From Anaerococcus marasmi (GTDB lineage: Bacteria > Bacillota > Clostridia > Tissierellales > Peptoniphilaceae), in contig NZ_OLMF01000004.1 in NCBI RefSeq assembly GCF_900290195.1, positions 1,708,943 to 1,772,942 on the forward strand: 64,000 nt of DNA, written 5' to 3'. Below are positions 1 to 6,843 of this stretch, one piece after another. Numbering within the stretch: the stretch's first letter is position 1; every line of letters starts with the position of its first letter. Below the pieces are notes generated by a model, which worked only from the letters and a program-made list of their open reading frames with translations, did no database searches and had not been told where the DNA came from. Both the position numbers and the translations under genes were made by a program.

Positions 1-74
1 CCGTCAAGTATAATGAGATTATGATTGGCATAGAAATTCTCTCCCACAGATATGTTATAACCATAGTCACAATA
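1..74 (-). pseudogene. maa: Maltose O-acetyltransferase, downstream part (cut by IS110, runs off window)
   Basis: Read leftward from position 77, the bases give FYCDYGYNISVGENFYANHN and then LIILD. This is the conserved start of the left-handed beta-helix of maltose/galactoside acetyltransferases (family motif PPF-x-CDYG-x-NI). It continues in frame the N-terminal fragment at 1671-1868, which ends in TPPF. The two parts are separated by a 1593 bp IS110 element whose removal rejoins them as PPF-YCDYG. The rest of the gene lies beyond the window's left edge, so I cannot say whether the 3' part is otherwise intact. The enzyme would transfer acetyl from acetyl-CoA to sugars, but the split gene should be non-functional unless the element excises. 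Confidence 0.85.
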
Positions 75-92
75 AAACCTGCTAACAAAAGT

Positions 93-129
93 CAAGGAGA
101 AAAGCAAATTAATTTTGTATTTCTCCTTG
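93..129 (-). other. Hairpin near the right end of IS110 copy A
   Basis: A 10-bp perfect stem, CAAGGAGAAA (93-102) with TTTCTCCTTG (120-129), surrounds an AT-rich loop containing AATTAATTT. The corresponding hairpin in copy B (48786-48822) has a different stem sequence but still pairs perfectly over 12 bp. A second small hairpin, with AAACCG and CGGCTT arms around 165-182, lies between this one and the transposase stop. In copy B its arms are AAGCCG/CGGCTT, so RNA from the minus strand pairs in both copies, using G-U in copy A. Confidence 0.75.
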
Positions 130-207
130 TTAATTAGAGTTTAAATTTGAGCATACCAAATAAACCGGTTACTATCGGCTTGTTTTTTTACTATTGCATT
201 CTTAATT

Positions 208-1431
208 CTAGGCTACTTTTAACAACTTCTTTTCTTGTTTTGATGCCATAACTTTTGCATAGTATATTCTTAAGAATTTATTTAATCCTGCAAATTTACA
301 TACTTTTTTCGCTTTTCCATCGTTTTCTTTTTTTACCATATACAGATATATTTCATTTTCAGGATCTTTTGCACTCATCATACATTTCATAGCTTGGTAA
401 CCTACTTTTCTTAGTATTGCATTGCCTCTTTTTGTTATTTTTCTCTGGTCTGCTTTAAAATTCCCTGATTCATATGGTGGTGAATCTATTCCTACAAAAG
501 ATATTAAACTTTTTTTATTTTTGAATTTTGATAAGTCTCCAAACTCTGCTGTGATTTGTACTGCTAATTTATCTGATATTCCTGAGAATTTTTTTGCTTC
601 TTGATATTCTTCTAGGGGCTCGGCAATTTCTATCATTTGTGATAAAATAGTATGTAGAATTTGATTTATATGTTTTATCAATTCTATTCCTTCTTGTATG
701 CTAGTCTTTATATATGAGCTATTAGAAGGTTGAGTTGAGATACTTTCCTCTGCGAGCTTGTATATGGATTTAGCTTTATCAGCATTAGGATGGTATCTCT
801 TTTCTTTTGCCCAGTTTTTAAAATCTTCTATGAATTTTTCTTCTGTTTTTTCTAATACTAGGTTTTTATGCCACCATCTTTCTAAGAAGTCTAATAGTTT
901 ATCTTTTGAAAAGTCTCCTGACGCGTGTGGAATTAATTTCTTTATTCCTGGAAATGTTTGACTTATTGTTTGGTCTATGAAGTTCATTTGATTTATTCTT
1001 AAGTCCATATAGTGCTGATAGGATCTGTTTAATTCTTTTAGGACTCTGAAATTTTCTGAATCTATTTTGTATTCTTGTAATTCTTTCCAGTACATCAAGC
1101 CATATTCTGCTATTTGTATGGCATCTATATTATCATTTTTTGCTTTTCTAAAGTTAAGTACTCGACAAAACTGTTTCATTTTCAAAGGGTTTACCACAGT
1201 TACAAAGTATCCTTTGTCTTTTAATTCATAGAGGATTGGAAGATGGTATTTACCTGTTGCTTCCATGATTATTTTTACTTCTTCGTTTAATGAATCTAGT
1301 TTCTTTAAAAATTCTTCTACTTTTGTTTTCTTAAGATGGACATCAAAAGGCTTCCAAATGATTTTGCTACCTTGTTCTAGTGCACAGACTGTAAACTTCT
1401 CTTTTGCTATATCTATTCCTATAGATATCAT
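208..1431 (-). CDS. IS110-family transposase (DEDD recombinase), copy A
   Basis: This 407-residue protein is a typical IS110 transposase. The N-terminal RuvC-like DEDD domain starts at MISIGIDIAKEKF, where the first catalytic Asp sits, followed by IIMEATGKYH and the NDNIDAIQIAEYG segment carrying further acidic residues. A helical middle leads to the C-terminal Transposase_20 domain, with KFSGISDKLAVQITAEFGDL, the SPPYESG segment (site of the family's catalytic serine) and ITKRGNAILRKVGYQA. IS110 recombinases act with a structured bridge RNA on a circular intermediate. The ATG at 1431 follows a GAGGG ribosome-binding site. The copy at 48899-50122 differs by only a handful of residues, so this pair spread recently. 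Confidence 0.95.
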   Translation of the reverse strand: MISIGIDIAKEKFTVCALEQGSKIIWKPFDVHLKKTKVEEFLKKLDSLNEEVKIIMEATGKYHLPILYELKDKGYFVTVVNPLKMKQFCRVLNFRKAKNDNIDAIQIAEYGLMYWKELQEYKIDSENFRVLKELNRSYQHYMDLRINQMNFIDQTISQTFPGIKKLIPHASGDFSKDKLLDFLERWWHKNLVLEKTEEKFIEDFKNWAKEKRYHPNADKAKSIYKLAEESISTQPSNSSYIKTSIQEGIELIKHINQILHTILSQMIEIAEPLEEYQEAKKFSGISDKLAVQITAEFGDLSKFKNKKSLISFVGIDSPPYESGNFKADQRKITKRGNAILRKVGYQAMKCMMSAKDPENEIYLYMVKKENDGKAKKVCKFAGLNKFLRIYYAKVMASKQEKKLLKVA

Positions 1432-1459
1432 TTTATTACCCTCTTTCTTTTAATTTGTA

Positions 1460-1613
1460 GTTCCTACCTGCACCATTACACTCATTTTAGCTCGTGACAC
1501 GGACTTTTTGCCCAACCTGCTTAACCGAATATGAATAATGAAGAGATAGATGACAGTTTTATTGGCGGATGTTTAAACCCTAAAAGACGGTCGTCATACT
1601 ACATCTTCATTAT
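1460..1613 (-). ncRNA. IS110 bridge RNA, copy A
   Basis: The leader upstream of the transposase forms two loops on the minus strand. Loop 1 is closed by a perfect 10-bp stem, 1604-1613 with 1535-1544. It holds the left target guide CCGTCTTTT (1590-1582) and the right target guide CAATAAAA (1564-1557). The right guide is the exact complement of the target's TTTTATTG (77-70). The left guide pairs with the strand opposite CCCTCCCTT (1677-1669) at 8 of 9 positions, counting two U-G pairs. Loop 2 holds AGCAGGTT (1521-1514), identical to the element's right end (83-76), and ATGGTGC (1476-1470), which pairs with GTACCAT in the left end (1666-1660). This is the published bridge-RNA layout for IS110 elements. 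The exact RNA ends are inferred. Confidence 0.85.
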
Positions 1614-1670
1614 ACAAAAATAGTGCAAGATAGAAATTAATTTCTTTCTTACACTATTTATGGTACTAAA

Positions 1671-1868
1671 GGGAGGGGTAAGGAAGAAGTTTCCCTTAGT
1701 TTTAATCTTAAGTTCGCAGATGATTTTTCTTAAGCTTTCCTCATCTGAGGGAAGAGTCGTATTGTATTTAAAGCAAAGGTCCTTGGCCTTTAGCCTTTCA
1801 CTTCCAAGCTCTTTGTCATAATTTGCATCATAGAGTAAGCCTTTTAGCATCTTTTCTTTTTCTGTCAT
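1671..1868 (-). pseudogene. maa: Maltose O-acetyltransferase, N-terminal part (cut by IS110)
   Basis: The reading frame starts MTEKEKMLKGLLYDANYDKE, the characteristic N-terminal Mac domain of maltose/galactoside acetyltransferases. It runs to GNFFLTPPF and then enters the IS110 element, where the open frame continues for about 22 meaningless residues. The start ATG (1868-1866) is preceded by an AAAGGA ribosome-binding site. The lesion is clean: PPF here and YCDYG at 74-66 would be contiguous without the element. The gene therefore looks recently inactivated and could revert by precise excision. Confidence 0.88.
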
Positions 1869-1910
1869 TTTTATCCTTTATTTATTAAATATTTTATTTC
1901 TTATCTTACT

Positions 1911-2025
1911 AAAAAAGCAGACCCAAGGCCTGCTCAGACTGTAGACAAAATCGAAATTACCCTTATTTCGACCGAACGGAGTGAGTGGAGAAATCTAATG
2001 AGATCTCTTGTATCATATAACTATA
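1911..2025. repeat. Left arm of a palindromic intergenic repeat interrupted by an IS110 element
   Basis: A hairpin made from AGCAGACCCAAGGCCTGCT (1917-1935) is followed by AGACTGTAGACAAA and TTATTTCGACCGAACGGAGTG. The inverse order occurs at about 3700-3786. The AGACTGTAGAC motif and the TCGACCGAA-type palindrome recur many times at 46.9-48.5 kb, so this is a copy of the same repeat family. A run of T on the minus strand next to the hairpin (1911-1916) may also make it a terminator for leftward transcription. Confidence 0.6.
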
Positions 2026-2029
2026 GTCA

Positions 2030-3660
2030 TTCTATGGAAAAAACAATGGAATACTATACATTAAACATAGTGTTGTGGAATGTGTGAGATCTCTATAGCT
2101 TTGACTATTTCGTGGAGACTACAACCACATAACTATGTTTTTTTGTTAATTAGTTAGATATCGCTAGACGATTTATTGTACAAGGATACGAGACATAACT
2201 TATGTGGAAGCACAACAATAATTTTAAAGGAGTTTTCTATGATCTATTTGGGTATTGATGTTTCTAAATTTAAGCATAACTGCTATCTTGCTGTTGAGGA
2301 TAATTTTGATAAAGGGTGTCATTTTGAAATTAAGAATTCAAGAGATGGTTTTGATTTTTTACTAAAAAAACTTTCTGATTTTGATAAGGATAAAATTAGA
2401 ATAGGATTAGAATCCACCGGTCACTATCATCTCAATCTTTCAAGATTTCTACTAGATTTGAATTTTAACATTCATTTCTTTAACCCTTATCAAACTAGTC
2501 TTTACAGAAAGGCTGATAGTTTTAGAAATACAAAAACCGATAAGGTTGATGCTTTCTTCATTGCAAAGCTTCTAAGAGCTACTGACTCTAATCCTACTCA
2601 CAATGAATTGTATCATAATTACGAACTTAAGTCACTAACTAGATACAAATCTTCTTTAAAAAGTGATAGGGTTAAGTTAAAGAATGCTATTGTAAGCCAC
2701 TTAGATTTAGTATTTCCTGAATTAAGTAGCATCTGCAATGATGTATTTTGTAAATACACTCTAGAGGTATTAAAAGAATATCCATCTGCAGATAAGATTG
2801 CTAAGGCAAACTTAACAAGGTTAAGCAACATAATTAAAAAAGCTTCTAAAGGAAGTCACTCTAAAGACAAGGCAATAGAAATCAGAGAATCTGCAAGAAA
2901 ATCAATAGGAATTAATTCAGTTGCAGTATCTTTTAGATTAGTTCAAGATATCAAAGCATTAGAATTCCTAAAAGAACAAATTAATGAAGTTAATGAGCAA
3001 ATCAAACCACTCTTAGATTATTTAGATAGCCCAATAATGACTATACCAGGGATAGGCATTGAGATAGGCCCTAGTATAATATCTGAGATTGGCAACATAG
3101 AAAGGTTTGATAATCCTAGTAAACTATTGGCTTATGCAGGTCTAGACCCATCAATCAGTCAATCAGGAACAATGTATTCAAACTATAGTAGTATGAGCAA
3201 AAGAGGTAGTTCATACTTAAGAGATGCTCTATTCATAGCCGCATTTTTAATATGCCAAAATGACGAAATATTTAGGATTTACTATGAGAAAAAGAAAAAT
3301 GAAGGTAAACACCATTACGTAGCCTTGACACACGTAGCCAGGAAATTAACTAGAGTAATATTTCACCTTCTAAATACAAATCAGAAATTTGTAAGCCAAA
3401 CGTCCTAAAAAGATATGAAATTTAAAGAAAATTTTAAGCTATCAAAAACGATAGCTTATTTGTCATGCCAATAATTCGTTATTTAACCTAACGGAAGTCA
3501 ATTCTTGATGAATAAATTAAGTTTTTATTCAACTTTTTATGAATTTTAATTTGTTAATTTTTTAATTTTCGACTTGACTTCCGATAGTTAGTCTCCATGC
3601 GTTCGTTTCACTCACACTAAAACATATCAGAAAATACTAGTGTATATGTCTAGCTTTTTG
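2030..3660 (+). mobile_element. Second IS110-family element (different subgroup), ends approximate
   Basis: One transposase (2239-3408) is flanked by about 200 bp of noncoding DNA upstream and about 250 bp downstream, all lying between the two arms of a palindromic repeat. The upstream part has long complementary arms, CATAGTGTTGTGG (about 2068-2080) with CCACATAACTATG (about 2128-2140), suggesting a structured RNA. The downstream part has CGGAAGTCAA / TTGACTTCCG arms about 100 bp apart. No second copy exists here to fix the ends, so the limits are estimates. Confidence 0.6.
2239..3408 (+). CDS. IS110-family transposase, second subgroup
   Basis: This 389-residue IS110 transposase is distant from the copies at 208 and 48899. 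The DEDD domain begins MIYLGIDVSKFKHN, then IRIGLESTGHYH and FRNTKTDKVDAFFIAKLLR. The Transposase_20 domain carries IMTIPGIGIEIGPSIISEIGNI, LLAYAGLDPSISQSGT (with the expected serine) and MSKRGSSYLRDALF. I start it at the ATG at 2239, where AAAGGAG lies at 2226-2232; the longer open frame from 2176 has no ribosome-binding site and no family similarity in its first 21 residues. The frame is intact, so the element may be active. Confidence 0.9.
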   Translation: MIYLGIDVSKFKHNCYLAVEDNFDKGCHFEIKNSRDGFDFLLKKLSDFDKDKIRIGLESTGHYHLNLSRFLLDLNFNIHFFNPYQTSLYRKADSFRNTKTDKVDAFFIAKLLRATDSNPTHNELYHNYELKSLTRYKSSLKSDRVKLKNAIVSHLDLVFPELSSICNDVFCKYTLEVLKEYPSADKIAKANLTRLSNIIKKASKGSHSKDKAIEIRESARKSIGINSVAVSFRLVQDIKALEFLKEQINEVNEQIKPLLDYLDSPIMTIPGIGIEIGPSIISEIGNIERFDNPSKLLAYAGLDPSISQSGTMYSNYSSMSKRGSSYLRDALFIAAFLICQNDEIFRIYYEKKKNEGKHHYVALTHVARKLTRVIFHLLNTNQKFVSQTS

Positions 3661-3667
3661 TTTTAGG

Positions 3668-3697
3668 GTTAAATGTGCCAGTTAAGGCACATTTAAC
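3668..3697. other. Perfect 12-bp hairpin
   Basis: GTTAAATGTGCC and GGCACATTTAAC pair perfectly around an AGTTAA loop. It lies between the second IS110 element and the right arm of the palindromic repeat. It could belong to the element's right end or to the repeat; I cannot decide which. There is no T-run on either side, so a terminator role is not supported. Confidence 0.5.
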
Positions 3698-3699
3698 TA

Positions 3700-3786
3700 G
3701 TCGAGATAAGGGTAACTTAACTATAAAATAAATTTAAATTAAAGCTACTTTGTCTACTCTCTGAGCAGACCCAAGACCTGCTCTTA
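3700..3786. repeat. Right arm of the palindromic repeat interrupted by the IS110 element
   Basis: TCGAGATAAGGGTAACTT, then GTCTACTCTCT, then the hairpin GAGCAGACCCAAGACCTGCTC (3765-3785) mirror the left arm at 1917-1990. Read on the opposite strand, both arms start with the hairpin, then AGA-x-x-GTAGACAAA, then TTACCCTTAT-x-TCGA. The hairpin sits two bases beyond the tyrS stop codon and probably acts as, or near, its transcript end. Confidence 0.6.
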
Positions 3787-3787
3787 T

Positions 3788-5038
3788 CTAGACAAGTTCA
3801 ACTTTGTGGAAGTTTTTCTTACCTTTTTTGATTATTATTCTTCCATCTTCGAAGAGGTCTTCTGTAACTTCTATACTTGGATCGGCTACTTTCTCATCAT
3901 TGATAGAAACTCCACCTTGCTTGATGATTCTTCTTGCTTCACCATTTGATTTGGTGAGACCTGTTTCAGTCATGAGGATTAGAAGTCCCTTTGGTAGGTC
4001 TGATTTTGCAATTTGTGTTGTTGGCATTGCGCTTTCGTCGCCTTTTCCGGTAAAGAGGGCCTTAGCTGCTGCTATTGCTTCATCTGCCTTTTCCTCGCCA
4101 TGAACTAGTTTTACTACTTCGTAGGCTAGGATTTCTTTGGCCTTGTTGATTTCAGCTGCGTCTTTCGCAGAGCCTAGCTTCCTGCATTCATCTGTTGGAA
4201 GGAAGGTAAGCTGTAGGAGGAATTTCTCTACGTCCCTATCGTCCACATTTCTCATGTATTGATACATTTCGTAAGGGCTGGTCTTCTTTTCATCAAGCCA
4301 TACAGCTCCCTTTTGGGATTTACCCATTTTCACTCCATCTGCAGTTGTAAGGAGGGAGAAGGTCATGCCGTAAGCTTGGCCGTCTTCGTGCTTTTTGATT
4401 AGGTCAACCCCGCCTATGATGTTGGACCATTGGTCAGATCCACCCATTTCAAGTCTTACCCCATCTTCTCTGTACATCTTAAGGAAGTCGTAGGATTGGA
4501 GTAGCATGTAGGAGAATTCGAAAAATGTAAGACCACCTGCAGCCATTCTATTTTTGTAAGCGTCTTTTTTGATCATTTCATTAACCAAAAACTCGCTTCC
4601 CACATCTCTTAGAAACTCAACGAAGTTTAGGTCAAGGAGCCAGTCTTTGTTGTTTAGCATAGTAGCTCCGCCTTCGGAGAAGTCTAAGAATCTTTGGAAT
4701 TGATTGTAGAAACACTCCGCATTGTGATCAATCATCTCTTCTGTCATGACCTTTCTCATATCGCTCCTACCTGAAGGGTCTCCTATTAGGGTAGTTCCTC
4801 CACCTAGAAGGGCAACAGGTTTGTGGCCGTAGTTTTGCATACGCATCATTACCATAATTTGGATAAGATGGCCCACGGTTAGAGAATCTGCTGTAGCATC
4901 GAAGCCGCAGTAGAATTTAACTGATTCTTCCTTGAGTAATTTCTTAAGTTCCTCTTCGTTAGTTGCTTGTTCGTAGTAGCCACGATCTATAAGCTCATCG
5001 AAGACATTGTCGTATTCTTTTTCGTAAGTAAATTTCAT
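3788..5038 (-). CDS. tyrS: Tyrosyl-tRNA synthetase
   Basis: This enzyme charges tRNA-Tyr with tyrosine in the cytoplasm. The 416-residue length is normal for bacterial TyrRS. Class I signatures are the HIGH-like VGHL in FYCGFDATADSLTVGHL (about residues 43-59), the tyrosine-pocket segments GGSDQWSNIIGGVDLI, and the KMSKS-like loop KMGKSQKGAVWLDE. An S4 RNA-binding domain closes the protein (ETGLTKSNGEARRIIKQGGVSIND, about 355-378). A T-box leader upstream (about 5045-5219) should couple expression to uncharged tRNA-Tyr. It lies downstream of an amino-acid symporter on the same strand but has its own promoter. Confidence 0.97.
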   Translation of the reverse strand: MKFTYEKEYDNVFDELIDRGYYEQATNEEELKKLLKEESVKFYCGFDATADSLTVGHLIQIMVMMRMQNYGHKPVALLGGGTTLIGDPSGRSDMRKVMTEEMIDHNAECFYNQFQRFLDFSEGGATMLNNKDWLLDLNFVEFLRDVGSEFLVNEMIKKDAYKNRMAAGGLTFFEFSYMLLQSYDFLKMYREDGVRLEMGGSDQWSNIIGGVDLIKKHEDGQAYGMTFSLLTTADGVKMGKSQKGAVWLDEKKTSPYEMYQYMRNVDDRDVEKFLLQLTFLPTDECRKLGSAKDAAEINKAKEILAYEVVKLVHGEEKADEAIAAAKALFTGKGDESAMPTTQIAKSDLPKGLLILMTETGLTKSNGEARRIIKQGGVSINDEKVADPSIEVTEDLFEDGRIIIKKGKKNFHKVELV

Positions 5039-5044
5039 CTAACA

Positions 5045-5219
5045 TCCTTTCTATATCTTAAAATTAGGTACAAAAAAAGAGCATAAAAGCGCAACGAATG
5101 CGGTACCAGCTTTTTTTATACTCAGCGCCCAGGATAGACTCTAGGCAGGTCTTAAACAAAATGAAGTGTAATTCGCTATCCCTAAGGACAACTACTGGGT
5201 TTCATTGTAAGTTTTATTC
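5045..5219 (-). promoter_or_regulatory. T-box leader of tyrS
   Basis: The tyrS leader contains the T-box core TGGTACCGC (5108-5100). This is the segment that pairs with the NCCA end of uncharged tRNA. Just after it, a CGCA-TTCGT-TGCG hairpin leads into a run of seven T (about 5073-5079), the expected terminator position. The long structured leader ahead of an aminoacyl-tRNA synthetase fits the family. I could not confidently place the specifier loop; the UAC in CTTACAATG is a candidate. Confidence 0.72.
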
Positions 5220-5226
5220 TTTATAC

Positions 5227-5255
5227 AGTATACACGGTCTAAAACTTAAAAGCAA
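5227..5255 (-). promoter_or_regulatory. Promoter of tyrS
   Basis: Minus-strand -35 TTGCTT (5255-5250), 17-bp spacer, -10 TATACT (5232-5227). It overlaps the terminator of the upstream symporter gene and would start the T-box leader near 5219. Confidence 0.55.
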
Positions 5256-5278
5256 GCCCCAAATATATGGGGCCTGCC
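5246..5278 (-). terminator. Terminator after the AGCS symporter
   Basis: On the minus strand GCAGGCCCC and GGGGCTTGC pair (one G-U) and are followed by TTTTAAGTTTT. It lies 6 bp past the symporter stop and separates that gene from the tyrS leader. Confidence 0.7.
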
Positions 5279-5283
5279 TTAGC

Positions 5284-6663
5284 TTATAGATGGTATTCTT
5301 TATCTCTTTTCCAAACTGGATTTTCTTTTCCTTCTTTAAGTTGATTTTGGTAGTCATCTAAGATTCCTTTTACATCCTTAAATAGGAAGAATAAGCTTAT
5401 AACGTTGATAAAGACTACTATTCCTACAAAGACATCTATAAAGCCCCATACGAGCTCAAGATCCATTTGAGTTGCCACCAAAAACATGATGAAGGCAATA
5501 ATCCTATAGATCCAAAGAGGGATTTTGTATTTGTCTTTAAAGATTAGCCTTACATTACTCTCACCATAGAATAGGTCTGCTATAAGGGTTGTAAAGCCAA
5601 ACATTAGCATGGCGAAAAACACTAGCCATCTTCCAGGAACTCCCAATATACTTTGGAAGGCATCTTGGACGAGATTGATTCCTACACCACTATCAGGATT
5701 GCCTACAACTCCTGTTAGAAGTAGGGCGAAGGCTGATAGGGAGCAGATTATGATTGTAGTAACAAAGGTACCAAACATTCCAAGAAATCCTTGTTCTGCT
5801 GGGTGGTCTACGTCTGCTGCTGCATGCATGATTCCTGCGATACCATTTCCTGCATCATTTGAGAAAAGACCTCTCGCTACACCCTGTCTAAAGGCATCCA
5901 TAACAGTGTGGCCTACCATTCCTCCGAGGGCTGCCTGAGGCTTAAAGGCACTTTTAAAAATCATTCCTAAAACAGCTGGGAACTTACTTATGTTAGTAAA
6001 GATAATAACCAAAACTACTATTATATAAGCAAGAGCCATTACCGGAACGACCTTTGAAGAAAAGTCAGTAAGTCTTTTAACTCCACCGATTGTGATGATA
6101 AAGGCTGCTATTGTAACGACAATTCCTGGGATAATTGGGTTTAGATCAACAACTCCTGTAAAGGCTTGGCTTATTGAGTTTGATTGCATAAAGGCTATAC
6201 AAAGACCCACTCCCAAGATGTAAAAAAAAGCTGTGATTATTCCCATAAACCTAGACTTAAGACCGAATTGTACATAATAGCTTGGTCCTCCTCTGTAAGA
6301 CCCATCTTCGATCTTTACCCTGTAGATTTGTCCCAGGACAGTTTCTGCAAATGTGATTACCATACCCAAAAGTGCTGTAATCCACATCCAAAATACTGCT
6401 CCAGGTCCACCTAGACTTATGGCTGTAGCAACTCCTACAAGAGAACCTGTTCCAACTTGTCCTCCTACCGCTGTGGCAAGGGCTGCGAATCCGCTTACTC
6501 CGTCGCTTGCCTTAAGATTCTTTTTGATTACTTTTTTGATTAAGCGTGCATGTCTAAATTGTGGGAAGCCTAGCCTTATGGAATAGTAGAGTCCTACTGC
6601 CAAAAGCACATAGCCTATAACGTTTGCCCACATAAAGTCAGCCACTTTTAATATAAAATCCAT
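5284..6663 (-). CDS. AGCS-family Na+:alanine/glycine symporter
   Basis: This 459-residue integral membrane protein belongs to the amino acid carrier / alanine or glycine:cation symporter family, which imports alanine or glycine with Na+. Family signatures are YYSIRLGFPQFRHARLI near the N terminus, FAALATAVGGQVGTGSLVGVATAI, PGAVFWMWITALLGMVITFAETVLG, the SYRGGPSYYVQFGL loop, and LFSNDAGNGIAGIMHAAADVDHPAEQG. About ten hydrophobic segments are visible. The ATG at 6663 has a GGAGGA ribosome-binding site. It has its own promoter with a palindrome overlapping the -10, so it may be regulated separately from tyrS. The substrate cannot be fixed from sequence. Confidence 0.92.
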   Translation of the reverse strand: MDFILKVADFMWANVIGYVLLAVGLYYSIRLGFPQFRHARLIKKVIKKNLKASDGVSGFAALATAVGGQVGTGSLVGVATAISLGGPGAVFWMWITALLGMVITFAETVLGQIYRVKIEDGSYRGGPSYYVQFGLKSRFMGIITAFFYILGVGLCIAFMQSNSISQAFTGVVDLNPIIPGIVVTIAAFIITIGGVKRLTDFSSKVVPVMALAYIIVVLVIIFTNISKFPAVLGMIFKSAFKPQAALGGMVGHTVMDAFRQGVARGLFSNDAGNGIAGIMHAAADVDHPAEQGFLGMFGTFVTTIIICSLSAFALLLTGVVGNPDSGVGINLVQDAFQSILGVPGRWLVFFAMLMFGFTTLIADLFYGESNVRLIFKDKYKIPLWIYRIIAFIMFLVATQMDLELVWGFIDVFVGIVVFINVISLFFLFKDVKGILDDYQNQLKEGKENPVWKRDKEYHL

Positions 6664-6706
6664 TCTTCCTCCTTTTTTTATGTAAATGTAAACATATTTT
6701 CTAATG

Positions 6707-6751
6707 AATACGATATTTTCGTATTATACCCGAAAATTACGAATTTGATAA
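6707..6751 (-). promoter_or_regulatory. Promoter of the AGCS symporter with an operator-like palindrome
   Basis: Minus-strand -35 TTATCA (6751-6746), 17-bp spacer, -10 TATAAT (6728-6723). A perfect palindrome, AATACGA-TATTT-TCGTATT (6707-6725), overlaps the downstream edge of the -10. That position suits a repressor site. I do not recognise the cognate regulator. Confidence 0.5.
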
Positions 6752-6843
6752 GTATTTGATAATAATAATCCTCAAAAATGATTTTTGGCATGATTTGAAG
6801 TATCATAAAGCTAGTATAATCGAAAGATTAAGAAAGGACTATT

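Larger units (their letters stand above)
75..1667 (-). mobile_element. IS110-family insertion sequence, copy A
   Basis: The element has a DEDD transposase, a noncoding leader of about 236 bp upstream of it and about 130 bp downstream. The ends are fixed in two ways. Copy B (48768-50359) is alike from AGTACCATAAATAG at the left end to TAGCAGG at the right end (minus strand). Removing 1593 bp also restores the maltose acetyltransferase frame exactly. A TTT triplet is present at both junctions (75-77 and 1668-1670), compatible with the short core shared by donor and target in IS110 recombination. There are no terminal inverted repeats and no longer target duplication, as expected for the family. 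Confidence 0.92.

Noticed and set aside
5098-5289. 63-codon plus-strand frame upstream of tyrS
   Set aside because: It is the complement of the T-box leader and symporter terminator; no start signal.
5609-6586. Plus-strand frames of 76-109 codons inside the symporter gene
   Set aside because: Antisense shadows of a membrane-protein gene with no start signals.
6664-6843. Possible T-box or SAM riboswitch ahead of metG
   Set aside because: No TGGTACCGC-like core, no terminator hairpin; only two divergent promoters were visible.
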